The translations under genes were made by a program, and so were the position numbers. DNA of 64,000 bases from Alkalihalobacillus sp. YIM B00296 (GTDB taxonomy: Bacteria > Bacillota > Bacilli > Bacillales > Fictibacillaceae): assembly GCF_020179385.1 (NCBI RefSeq), contig NZ_JAIBLJ010000008.1, positions 87,775 through 151,774 on the forward strand, read 5' to 3'. This document shows positions 25,625 through 32,988 of this stretch, one piece after another. How positions within the stretch are numbered: the first letter of the stretch is position 1; each line of letters starts with the position of its first letter. The notes under the pieces were generated by a model. That model did not search any database, was not told where the DNA came from, and saw only the letters and a program-made list of their open reading frames with translations.

Positions 25625-25691
25625 ATTATGCATTGCTTCCGTTGTGGGGTGGTGTTTTTTATGGAATTAGTTTATAAAAGGAGCAATGTAA

Positions 25692-26024
25692 ATGCAAAGT
25701 TACAATAAATTGGTTCGGGATCGTATTCCAGAAATCATTGCAGCGGATGGCGACCGTTACGAGATCAGAATTTTGGAGGAGAAAGAATACATACAAGCTC
25801 TTGAAGAAAAAGCCTTGGAGGAGTTTCAGGAATATAGAGAAGCAAAAGAGGGAGAGTCTGAGCTTGAAGAATTGGCTGATCTGTTGGAGGTGATCTATGC
25901 GTTGTCAAAAGCCCGAGGATATTCTAGTGAAGAACTGGAGTCAGCCCGAAAAAGAAAAGCTGAATTACGTGGTGCATTTTCTAAGCGAATTTTTCTAATA
26001 GACGTTAAAGAAGGCAGGGATTAA
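25692..26024 (+). CDS. MazG-like nucleoside triphosphate pyrophosphohydrolase
   Basis: A 110-residue all-alpha NTP-PPase-like protein. The start YNKLVRDRIPEIIAADG and the acidic metal-binding helices EEFQEYREA and ELEELADLLEVIYAL are characteristic of the small phosphoribosyl-ATP-pyrophosphohydrolase-like group found in Bacillus. It may remove non-canonical nucleotides; substrate not shown. AAAGGAGCAATG places the start. It is followed after two bases by a methyltransferase gene. Confidence 0.77.
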   Translation: MQSYNKLVRDRIPEIIAADGDRYEIRILEEKEYIQALEEKALEEFQEYREAKEGESELEELADLLEVIYALSKARGYSSEELESARKRKAELRGAFSKRIFLIDVKEGRD

Positions 26025-26026
26025 CC

Positions 26027-26497
26027 ATGGGTGGATATACGTATTACAATGAGGATGATTTCTTTCGTCGTTATCAAGAGCGGCGGCATCGAGCAGAAAG
26101 CCCGAATAATGTCATGGAAGGGCCTGCATTAATCCCCTTGCTCGGAAATGTTGAAGGAAAAGACGTCCTTGATTTAGGTTGCGGTGATGGTCATACTGGG
26201 GTCGAACTGTTTGCTGGAGGTGCATCAAGTTACCATGGCATTGATGGATCAGTGAAAATGATAGAACTTGCTGAAGGAAATTTGAAGGATATGAATGCAA
26301 CGTTGGAGCAAATGGATTTAAATGATTTGGAGATTGGGATCATGAAATATGATCTCATTATTTCTCGGTTCGTCCTTCATTATTTGGCTGATCTCTCTTC
26401 GCTATTTCAAAAGATCCATCGTCTATTGGAGGAGGATGGGAAGTTTGTATTCAGTGTTCAACACCCTATCATCAGCGTATCAAGTAGTTTGGAATAG
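26027..26497 (+). CDS. class I SAM methyltransferase, C-terminally truncated
   Basis: A 156-residue methyltransferase with SAM motif I VLDLGCGDGHTG, the ribose Asp in YHGIDGSVKM, and motif IV YDLIISRFVLHYL. It ends at FSVQHPIISVSSSLE; relatives of this type usually run on for another 80 or so residues that complete the fold and the substrate pocket. A stop and then a gene on the other strand only 12 bases later suggest loss of the 3' end. AAAGAAGGCAGGG precedes the ATG. Confidence 0.65.
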   Translation: MGGYTYYNEDDFFRRYQERRHRAESPNNVMEGPALIPLLGNVEGKDVLDLGCGDGHTGVELFAGGASSYHGIDGSVKMIELAEGNLKDMNATLEQMDLNDLEIGIMKYDLIISRFVLHYLADLSSLFQKIHRLLEEDGKFVFSVQHPIISVSSSLE

Positions 26498-26509
26498 TGC
26501 CTGGTACAC

Positions 26510-27025
26510 TTACGGCATGTACTGATCTGATTTGCCTCTTGGGATGCTTAGAGTGCCCCAGTTGCTGCCTTTCAGTTGTTTTCCGATGTAAATGATTTGG
26601 CCGATGTGGGAAGAGTAATGTGTAATTTGTCTTTGGATTGCACTGAGCACATTCAACTGTTCCTTTCGGATATAGACTGTCTTCATCATATCTTCTTCAC
26701 TTAGGGAATCAATGGTTTTCAAAAACACATCCCATCCCTTTTCCCAAATAGCCATTAATTCTTCTTTTGTTTCCATGTCATCAATGAACTCCGTATCACG
26801 ATGACGGTCAGGTTTCTCGCCATCTGTTGTTAAAAAATCAGTCCATCTCGAAACCATGTTCCCGCTCAAATGTTTGACAATGATTGCAATGCTATTGGAT
26901 TCCGTATTGGGAGTCCAGAATAGCTCTTCAGTTGACAATTGCAAAAATACACGCTCTCCTTGCGTTTTCAATCCTTTGATATTCGACTTCACTTCTTCTA
27001 AGTAGAATCTGGCAATAGATTCCAT
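26510..27025 (-). CDS. DinB-like DUF1572 family protein
   Basis: A 171-residue member of the DUF1572 branch of the DinB superfamily. It begins ARFYLEEVKSNIKGLKTQGE and has the conserved NSIAIIVKHLSGNMVSRWTD, with His56 as a probable metal ligand, and QRQITHYSSHIGQIIYIGK with two more histidines. Such proteins are four-helix bundles, possibly metal-dependent thiol transferases. TTCAGGAGATG precedes the start. It is the second DinB-like gene in the window. Confidence 0.75.
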   Translation of the reverse strand: MESIARFYLEEVKSNIKGLKTQGERVFLQLSTEELFWTPNTESNSIAIIVKHLSGNMVSRWTDFLTTDGEKPDRHRDTEFIDDMETKEELMAIWEKGWDVFLKTIDSLSEEDMMKTVYIRKEQLNVLSAIQRQITHYSSHIGQIIYIGKQLKGSNWGTLSIPRGKSDQYMP

Positions 27026-27180
27026 CTACTTCATCTCCTGAAAAATGTCATACTGATACATTCCAAATAATCTTAAGAATTCCTTCTTATTTGTGTGAAC
27101 AATTATCATGCATGCAGGGATTTTGTTTATTTTTGGAGAATCAATTATCGAAATAATTATCACAAAGGGGTTAAGAGCAG

Positions 27181-28044
27181 ATGAATCGAACAGGACAGAT
27201 ACACAGAGTCGTCTTTGTTGCTGAGAGCATTTTAAAAAATAAACAGAGGATCGCTGATCAAATAGCCCAGCTCCGGTTAGAGGCGGTCGATGTGGATAAC
27301 GATTTCTTGAATGAAGATGCAATGAAAGAAAGGGCAATGGACTTGATTGAAATGATCGGTGCCACCCTGAAAAACGATGATCCTGCAGGTTTTAACGAAA
27401 TTGTCAGTTGGGGAAGCGAAAAAGGAAAAGAAGCGGTCATAAAAGATGTCCCGATAACTGAAGCGCTGCAAAATACACAATATTATCGAAAAGCCCTTTG
27501 GATGTTCATTGCTGAAATTGTAGAAAAGGAAAGACTCAGCGGGGAAGATATCATTAAGGTTGCAAACGGATTGGATCATGTATTGGATCAAGCTGTCTTT
27601 GGTTACAGCAAAAGCTATGTGGAATACAATCTGCAAACTGCAAAAAGGTATCAAGACACATTGCTGGAATTATCCGTTCCAGTCGTACCTCTTTTCAGCG
27701 GTGTAGCAGTCCTGCCGATGATCGGTGATATCGATACAAGGCGTGCAAAGATGATACAGGAAAAAGCGCTGGAGAGATGTCAGGCTTTGAAACTGGATCG
27801 ATTGATCATCGATTTATCTGGTGTCACAATCGTCGATACGATGGTAGCGCATCATATCTTCCAGTTGGTCACGACGCTGAAGCTTTTGGGGGTTAAAGCG
27901 GTAATAACAGGGATCCGTTCAGCGGTAGCGATTACCGCTGTAAACCTGGGAATTGACCTGTACAATCTGAATATCTACACGACCTTACAACAAGCTTTGG
28001 AAGCGTTGGGCTATGGTCTGGTGAAAAAGGAAACAATCAAGTAA
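27181..28044 (+). CDS. RsbR-type stressosome protein (STAS domain)
   Basis: A 287-residue RsbR paralogue. The N-terminal non-heme-globin-like sensor region (about 1-155) is followed by a linker and a C-terminal STAS domain (about 165-280) with LIIDLSGVTIVDTMVAHHIF. In the stressosome RsbR proteins with RsbS hold the kinase RsbT and feed the SigB general stress pathway. Ser213 in DLSG lies where many RsbR proteins have a kinase-targeted threonine. Here it stands alone, without rsbS or rsbT, as RsbRB/C/D paralogues do. ATG follows AAAGGGG. Confidence 0.78.
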   Translation: MNRTGQIHRVVFVAESILKNKQRIADQIAQLRLEAVDVDNDFLNEDAMKERAMDLIEMIGATLKNDDPAGFNEIVSWGSEKGKEAVIKDVPITEALQNTQYYRKALWMFIAEIVEKERLSGEDIIKVANGLDHVLDQAVFGYSKSYVEYNLQTAKRYQDTLLELSVPVVPLFSGVAVLPMIGDIDTRRAKMIQEKALERCQALKLDRLIIDLSGVTIVDTMVAHHIFQLVTTLKLLGVKAVITGIRSAVAITAVNLGIDLYNLNIYTTLQQALEALGYGLVKKETIK

Positions 28045-28065
28045 GAAGGAAGGTAGGAACGTAGT

Positions 28066-28408
28066 ATCAAAAAGTACATCAATTGGAATATTGTATTTAT
28101 ACTTTTGATTTTACAAGGGTTAATGACGCCAATCGGAATCGATCCATCCTGAGGACCTGGTTTAGGAACGGATCCTCGTAGGACTCTTCATCTTTTTTGA
28201 CCTTATCCATGAATGGAAATACCTAACGAAAATGAAGTTCGGAATTTATGCTTCATTCTATATTTTCTTCATTTCAGTGCTTATGATGGACTTTCTATTA
28301 AAAGGATATCAGTCTTTTGCCTCGGCACTATTCGGTATCGGCTTGTCCATTTTGTATGACAGATTCAAAAACCATTTCAAAATGGAAGAGGAATATGAAC
28401 AGGTTTGA
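28066..28408 (+). pseudogene. small membrane protein, decayed
   Basis: Directly after the RsbR gene the frame IKKYINWNIVFILLILQGLM (start codon replaced by ATC) runs to a TGA at about 28150. Another frame resumes as LFIFFDLIHEWKYLTKMKFG and continues through YIFFISVLMMDFLLKG to KMEEEYEQV and a stop at 28406. At least two frameshifts or losses separate the halves. It looks like the remnant of a protein of about 110 residues with three membrane helices, family unknown. Confidence 0.55.
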
Positions 28409-28414
28409 ATGACT

Positions 28415-28675
28415 CTATTGAATATAATCGTCTGTGTAATCCTGTCCAAGGGTTACACGGCCGATTCCTTCTTCAGCTAATTTCTTCTGAAGTTGATCCA
28501 GTATGAATAAAGTAACCATTTCGTTCAACTCCGCATCAGATAGTTCTTCCAATTGCTTGAAAATCTCTTCGCGCGATGTCGTTTCAAGCAATCCGTATAC
28601 AATCGGATACATATCCTCTTCATCAGCTGAAAAGTGGTATTTAAACGTATCATATATCTCATCGACCCATTTCAT
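28415..28675 (-). CDS. small conserved Bacillus protein (YugE-like)
   Basis: An 86-residue acidic protein, MKWVDEIYDTFKYHFSADEE followed by helical blocks EIFKQLEELSDAELNEMVTL and LDQLQKKLAEEGIG. The layout resembles B. subtilis YugE-type proteins, from memory. No catalytic or binding motif is visible. The stop is seven bases from the pseudogene on the other strand. Confidence 0.55.
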   Translation of the reverse strand: MKWVDEIYDTFKYHFSADEEDMYPIVYGLLETTSREEIFKQLEELSDAELNEMVTLFILDQLQKKLAEEGIGRVTLGQDYTDDYIQ

Positions 28676-28798
28676 CAGTCATCACCTCTAGGTTAATTTA
28701 CCCATGCATGCGCCCATCATTCACCCTTAAATTTCTTGAAGTTTTTTAGCATATTTTTTAAAATAATAATCAATAATAGAAGATGTATTCATCGTTAG

Positions 28799-28873
28799 TG
28801 GGCTATAGCCAAGCGGTAAGGCAACGGACTTTGACTCCGTCATGCGCTGGTTCGAATCCAGCTAGCCCAGCCA
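28799..28873 (+). tRNA. tRNA-Gln (anticodon TTG)
   Basis: The acceptor TGGGCTA pairs with TAGCCCA, followed by G and an encoded CCA. The anticodon arm GGACTTTGACTCC has anticodon TTG (28830s), reading CAA/CAG. The T arm GCTGGTTCGAATCCAGC is intact. A strong terminator follows within ten bases. Confidence 0.95.
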
Positions 28874-28880
28874 TACATAT

Positions 28881-28908
28881 AAAAACACCCTTTTGTGGGT
28901 GTTTTTTC
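28881..28908 (+). terminator. terminator after tRNA-Gln
   Basis: AAAAACACCC and GGGTGTTTTT form a perfect stem with TTTTGT in the loop. The following 28909-29180 shows no supported gene. Confidence 0.87.
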
Positions 28909-29185
28909 TCTTTTAGAAAGCCGCTTTTAAAAGAAATCATACGGCAAACACACACCAAAAGCATTAAAACGAACGAAACACTTTTAAAGGGTTTCCCATG
29001 AGTATGGCAAGAGCACCTTTTCCACATTGCATCCAATTTTGAAGTTCAGTTCCATTTCCCGATCTTGTGTACAAGTCCGATTTTTCACTGTCACAGGGTG
29101 AAAGCGTTTTCGCTGGAAGATTGACAAATCAGCCTTAAATCCGACATAATACCATTAAGAAGTAAATATATGTGCGAATGAAAAT

Positions 29186-29347
29186 CGTGGGAGAGTCGGA
29201 TATCAGCTACCGACACCGAAGGAGCAAGTTCCAGAAAACCATGGAACAAATCTCTCAGGTAAATGTACTGCGATTGGACGCATCTCTGGAGAGCGCGAAA
29301 GCCACCAAAGGGGTAACCAGTAATCTCTCAGGTAAAAAGGACAGAGC
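29186..29347 (+). promoter_or_regulatory. tandem glycine riboswitch
   Basis: Two gcvT-class aptamers lie in series. The first has GGGAGAGTC, CTACCGACACCGAAGGAGCAA and AATCTCTCAGGTAAA; the second CTCTGGAGAGCG, CCACCAAAGGGGTAA and AATCTCTCAGGTAAAAAGGACAGAG. CTCTG at 29284-29288 pairs with CAGAG at 29342-29346 to close aptamer 2. Glycine binding to such pairs normally turns on glycine-degrading genes; here the downstream genes are L-serine dehydratase. Confidence 0.93.
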
Positions 29348-29380
29348 AGGTGAATTCACCTTCTTTGTCTTTTTTATTTT
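29340..29380 (+). terminator. expression-platform terminator of the glycine riboswitch
   Basis: GACAGAGCAGGTG and CACCTTCTTTGTC can form a stem with AATT in the loop, followed by a T-rich run. The CAGAG it uses is also the 3' strand of the aptamer closing stem, so glycine binding should prevent termination (an ON switch). Confidence 0.65.
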
Positions 29381-29425
29381 TGGCTATAGAAGGAGAAAGT
29401 TCCCTGTGAGAAGGAGGCGTTTATT

Positions 29426-29965
29426 ATGGGCTACAACAGCTGCTTTGATATTATCGGACCGATCATGGTCGGTCCATCGAGTTCCCATACAGCAGGTGCA
29501 GTCTGAATCGGCCGCGTTGCTTATGAACTTTTAGGCGGTGTACCTGATCAGGTTGAAATCCAGTTATACGATTCTTTTGCCGAGACCTATCAAGGACATG
29601 GTACAGATAAAGCTATACTTGGTGGTTTACTCGGTTTTAATACAAAAGATATACGGATCAACCATGCCCATGAATTAGCGGAAGAAATAAATTTGGAGTA
29701 CGATTTTATATTGAAAGAACACAACAGTGAGTTCGAGCATCCAAATGTTGCCATCCTGAAGGTGAAACTCGGATCCCGGAAAATGGTCGTCGGTGGCGCT
29801 TCAATTGGAGGCGGGCTTGCCAAGATTTTTCGGATCCATGATGAAAAAGTCGATTTATCCATCAGCAGTCATGATGATTTGGAAAAGGTTTTTCAACATC
29901 GCCCCGTATATGGGATGTTAGGAGGTGAGAGGTATGGATATCCAATCAACAGCAGCCTTGATTGA
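29426..29965 (+). pseudogene. sdaAB: L-serine dehydratase beta subunit, broken
   Basis: SdaAB with SdaAA converts L-serine to pyruvate and ammonia using an iron-sulfur cluster. ATG 29426 (GAAGGAGGCG upstream) begins SCFDIIGPIMVGPSSSHTAG, the family's start, but the codon after AV is TGA at 29504-29506 where relatives have Arg (CGA); the frame then continues IGRVAYELLGG for 150 codons. The C-terminal ACT domain is missing: after VDLSISSHDD only about 30 unrelated residues remain and the end overlaps sdaAA by 32 bases. Both changes should destroy function. Confidence 0.87.
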
Positions 29966-30907
29966 TTATTGTGAACGTGAAAATGAGACGATTGCAGAAG
30001 CGATGATCGCTCAGGAGCAAATAAAATCAGGTAGATCCAAGAAGAGATTTTCGACAGGATGAAGGAACGCTTGATCAAAATGCAGAATGCAGTAACAGAA
30101 GGTTTGAATGACGCATCCGAAGCACCGAGTGGAATCTCAGGCGGTGATGCAGTGAAAATGAAGGCGTATATTGAAGCTGGGGATGTCCTGTCTGGTTCGA
30201 TCATCAGCGATGCGATGGCTTGCTCGATGGCGACCTCTGAAAGCAATGCCCGGATGGGAGTGATCGTTGCTACACCAACCGCCGGTGCAGCAGGAATTTT
30301 ACCGGGTGTATTGTTTTCCCTTCATAAAAACACATAAGTAGAGCTTGATGAGCTTGTGAGGGGATTGTTTACAGCCAGTATGCTCGGTTATATCATCGCT
30401 AACCGATCGTTCATATCAGGAGCTGCAGGCGGCTGCCAGGCAGAAGTAGGATCAGCTACGGCGATGGCTGCAGGTACGATCGTCGAGCTGAAAGGTGGTT
30501 CGCCGCGCCAAGCAGTCCACGCAACAGCTATAGCTATGAAATCCTTACTCGGACTCGTCTGTGACCCTGTTGCTGGATTGGTTGAAGTACCTTGCATCAA
30601 ACGGAACGTGATCGGGACATCCATTGCCTTTTCTTCAGCAGATATGGCATTAGCTGGTGTAGAAAGCCGGATACCATGTGACGAAGTGATTGATACGATG
30701 TATGATATAGGTAAAAGCATGCCGCGAACTTTGAAAGAGACGGCATTAGGTGGTTTGGCGATCACACCGACTGGGCAAAAGGTGAAAGAGCGATTGTTCT
30801 CAAAATCCAGTCTTATCGATCGGCTGGGAGGAGGAAATGAAGATGCACCTCAAAATAACGGAAATGGCGCTCCACGAACTGAAAAGGTTGAAGCTTGCAA
30901 CAGATAA
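29934..30907 (+). pseudogene. sdaAA: L-serine dehydratase alpha subunit, broken
   Basis: ATG 29934, behind GGAGGTGAGAGG, starts DIQSTAALIDYCERENETIA and stops at 30060 because of a one-base shift after IKSGR. The correct frame resumes as IQEEIFDRMKERLIK and passes through ISGGDAVKMKAYIEAG and VIVATPTAGAAGILPGVL, but a TAA at 30335-30337 interrupts it after HKNT; the frame then runs on VELDELVRGLFTASMLGYII to the Cys-containing GLVCDPVAGLVEVPC and ends at 30907. The TAA could come from CAA by C-to-T. Cluster cysteines are still encoded. The 3' end overlaps the HesB-like gene. Confidence 0.87.
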
Positions 30908-31148
30908 GATCCTGCGTATCGATGCTGAAATGCAAGGTGGGTGCGGGACGATGATGAAGTTCAAGCTGATTGAAGACGATTCAAGGAAAAGTGATTCAGT
31001 CATTCGTGTAGAAGGACTCGAGTTCTATATCGATCACTTCACAAAAAGGAATTTGGATGAGGAACTGACTTTGGATTTTCATCTGGAATCAGGTTTTGTG
31101 TTCGAATCCGAATGGGGTCCGATGGGGCTTGAATGTCACCTTGCTTAA
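30843..31148 (+). CDS. HesB/IscA-like iron-sulfur biogenesis family protein
   Basis: A 101-residue protein resembling YqkB-type members of the HesB/IscA fold: ITEMALHELKRLKL, then RIDAEMQGGCGTMMKFKL, FYIDHFTKR and a Trp-Gly-Pro end with Cys (GLECHLA). It has fewer cysteines than true IscA, so cluster carriage is uncertain. ATG 30843 is eight bases from GGGAGGAGG; ATG 30837 is too close. The start lies inside the last codons of broken sdaAA, an iron-sulfur enzyme, which may explain the pairing. Confidence 0.7.
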   Translation: MHLKITEMALHELKRLKLATDKILRIDAEMQGGCGTMMKFKLIEDDSRKSDSVIRVEGLEFYIDHFTKRNLDEELTLDFHLESGFVFESEWGPMGLECHLA

Positions 31149-31176
31149 AACCGCCCGCAGTGTCGGGTGGTTTTTT
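31147..31176 (+). terminator. terminator of the sda-hesB unit
   Basis: AAAACCGCCCG and CGGGTGGTTTT form a stem with CAGTGT in the loop, followed by further Ts. Confidence 0.85.
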
Positions 31177-31193
31177 ATACGTTAAGAAAGTAT

Positions 31194-31234
31194 AACTTTT
31201 CAGCGATGTAGCTAACCGACGTAGCAGAAAAGTT
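31194..31234. repeat. inverted repeat, AACTTTTC arms
   Basis: AACTTTTC (31194-31201) and GAAAAGTT (31227-31234) flank AGCGATGTAGCTAACCGACG and TAGCA. Nearby TAAGGCTCAGCCTTCACCTAAGG also folds. No gene is seen in 31180-31330. Confidence 0.45.
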
Positions 31235-31332
31235 TACGAACTAAGTATAAGTGCAGCTAAGGCTCAGCCTTCACCTAAGGCTTGACTTTGCCAAGTTTTC
31301 TTTATGTGAACATGCAGGTCTATTTTACTAAG

Positions 31333-31385
31333 TTGCAAAACAATCCATGGATTTTGCAAGACGGGGCCCGAATTTTACAAAACAG
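31333..31385. repeat. 21-base periodic array, TTGCAAAAC core
   Basis: TTGCAAAAC at 31333, TTGCAAGAC at 31354 and TTACAAAAC at 31375 are spaced exactly 21 and 21 bases. The same core with the same period occurs at 57420-57491. Confidence 0.75.
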
Positions 31386-31420
31386 CTGAAAACGCCATTG
31401 AAATACCTATGGAAACCAAA

Positions 31421-31449
31421 AAGTACTGGCCCGATTCGAGCCAGTACTT
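31421..31449 (-). terminator. terminator of the small gene at 31460
   Basis: AAGTACTGGC and GCCAGTACTT form a perfect 10-bp stem around CCGATTCGA. Read on the minus strand it is followed by TTTGG. Confidence 0.72.
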
Positions 31450-31459
31450 TACAGTATCT

Positions 31460-31639
31460 TTATTGCATTTGGTTCGTTGCTTGGTTGGCTTGTGTGTTAC
31501 CGCCCATTCCACCCATGTTGGATAAACCAGGGATGACGTTCTGCAGTTGACCAGCCTGTCCAGTCATCATGCTATAAGCAGCAGCACCAATACCTACAGA
31601 TGCGATTACAGGCAACCAGTTAACATTTCTTCTGTTCAT
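31460..31639 (-). CDS. small glycine/asparagine-rich membrane peptide
   Basis: A 59-residue peptide beginning MNRRNVNWLPVIASVGIGAA with one hydrophobic helix and a polar tail GLSNMGGMGGNTQANQAT. AAGGGAGG lies about ten bases before ATG 31639; the frame is open further upstream without a better site. The pattern (basic start, glycine-rich helix, Gly/Gln-rich tail) is common among small Bacillus proteins of unknown role. Confidence 0.62.
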   Translation of the reverse strand: MNRRNVNWLPVIASVGIGAAAYSMMTGQAGQLQNVIPGLSNMGGMGGNTQANQATNQMQ

Positions 31640-32394
31640 TTTGTAAATACCTCCCTTACTAAAGTGAACGAAAGACATACTTATTTTGTTCTTCCCGATC
31701 CATAACATGTTAGTAGAACAATTCCATTTTTACATGTAAAAAGCATAAGGATGATAAATTAGGATGAGAGCACCTGGGTATCATAAGAATAAATATACGT
31801 TCTCGGGTTTGCGGCATCGCCGAGTTCGCCGTCAAGATGAGGATTGTCAATTTTTCAAAGCCAGTCGTGCTTTGACTCATTGATTGCCATTGACGGAAAA
31901 CCGTGCTGCAAGCTATCCATGAAGATAAAGCAGCAGCGTTGGCATTTTTGATTCAAAAAGGAAGCTGTATGATTATAAGCTCCTATCCAACCATCGGTCA
32001 TAATCGACAGCACACTATTGAGCAGAACCTATTTACCAGGAATGGTGTGGTTCGAAGAAGAGGTTAATTGAGGTTAGATTTTACAAACAGGGTTTTTGAA
32101 GATGAATTGACCAACCTGGACAAAGGCAACCTTGTCTGAAGAATTGCCGGTTTCCAGTATAACGTCTGTATTAATAAGGGTCTTGTTTATAGTCACAAAC
32201 AGATGAGCTTCATGGTTCGCAATTTGCTCGCCAACCTTTTCCTGAAATCATTACGTGTATGGATATCCGACCTTTTTTCAAAACGGTACGACTTTTTAAA
32301 ACAATCAATGGAATCACTGACAACAGGTGTCAGTGAAGGTCGCATACTATAGTGATTGTAAACTATTCATAAATTTCTTAGGAGGAATTTGAGT
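31640..32394. other. gene-free stretch with possible relics
   Basis: About 750 bases without a convincing gene. Plus-strand codons near 31930-32067 read AAALAFLIQKGSCMIISSYP and more in an uninterrupted frame of about 45 codons. On the minus strand 32074-32246 encodes 57 open codons. Neither has a start or ribosome site. AGGAGG just before 32395 belongs to the next gene. Confidence 0.4.
32074..32246 (-). pseudogene. possible relic of an unidentified gene
   Basis: A stop-free stretch reading EKVGEQIANHEAHLFVTINK, then TLINTDVILETGNSSDKVAF and VQVGQFIFKNPVCKI with a stop. It has protein-like composition but no start codon signal, and stops lie in frame directly upstream. It could equally be chance. 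Confidence 0.25.
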
Positions 32395-32844
32395 ATGTGC
32401 GAAATACAGACATTACGAGGATTTGCGACTATCTGTTACTGGGCGGATGATGTGGTTGCAGCAAAAAAGTGGTATGTCGAGCTGTTGTGTATTGAACCGT
32501 ATTTTGAACGTTTAGGTGAGAATGGGAAACTTGCTTATGTTGAGTTTCGTCTCGGAGACTACCAGCACGAACTAGGCCTGATCGATCGGCGCTACGAACC
32601 GGATGGTGCGACTCCCGGCCCAGGTGAAGTCGTCATGTATTGGCATGTTGACGATGTGAAGGTAACCTTCGAAAAGTTACTATCCATGGGAGCGAAAGAG
32701 TATGAGGAACTCACACACCGTGGAGAAGGGTTTATCACGGCTTCCGTCATTGATCCATTTGGTTATATACTAGGTATCATGTACAATCCGCACTATTTGG
32801 AGATATTAAATTCCAAAATTCAGAGCACTGGTGGGAAGTCATAA
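32395..32844 (+). CDS. VOC family (glyoxalase/bleomycin resistance) protein
   Basis: A 149-residue vicinal-oxygen-chelate protein with two beta-alpha-beta-beta-beta modules: ICYWADDVVAAKKWYVELLC, VMYWHVDDVKVTFEKLLSMG and the closing VIDPFGYILGIMYNPHY. Metal ligands His and Glu are suggested by QHELGL and the end module. The substrate is unknown. ATG 32395 lies nine bases after AGGAGG; TTG 32389 is too close. Confidence 0.78.
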   Translation: MCEIQTLRGFATICYWADDVVAAKKWYVELLCIEPYFERLGENGKLAYVEFRLGDYQHELGLIDRRYEPDGATPGPGEVVMYWHVDDVKVTFEKLLSMGAKEYEELTHRGEGFITASVIDPFGYILGIMYNPHYLEILNSKIQSTGGKS

Positions 32845-32884
32845 AGGTAAAACTGTACATAGATGTATGGATTATGATTTATTA

Positions 32885-32947
32885 GTGATCATGATAGTTG
32901 ACCCTTACGGCATGAACTTCCATCTATTTGAAAGCATTAATCGATAA
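32885..32947 (+). pseudogene. 3' fragment of a second VOC-family gene
   Basis: After the VOC gene, a short frame reads VIMIVDPYGMNFHLFESINR and stops. DPYGMNFHLFE is the typical last strand of VOC proteins. Nothing upstream continues it, so it is a remnant, perhaps of a tandem duplicate. Confidence 0.5.
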
Positions 32948-32957
32948 ATATTAAAAC

Positions 32958-32980
32958 GCTCAGGGGATAATCCCCTGAGC
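32958..32980 (-). terminator. terminator of the alpha-glucosidase gene
   Basis: GCTCAGGGGA and TCCCCTGAGC form a perfect 10-bp stem with a three-base loop. Read on the minus strand it runs into GTTTTAATATTT. Confidence 0.8.
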
Positions 32981-32988
32981 CTTCCTTG

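Noticed and set aside
28803-29036. 77-codon open frame on the minus strand over the tRNA
   Set aside because: It overlaps tRNA-Gln completely and has no ribosome site.
29504-29506. TGA as selenocysteine codon in the serine dehydratase
   Set aside because: The residue at this place in relatives is Arg, there is no SECIS-like hairpin or selenium gene in view, and other lesions exist in the same genes.
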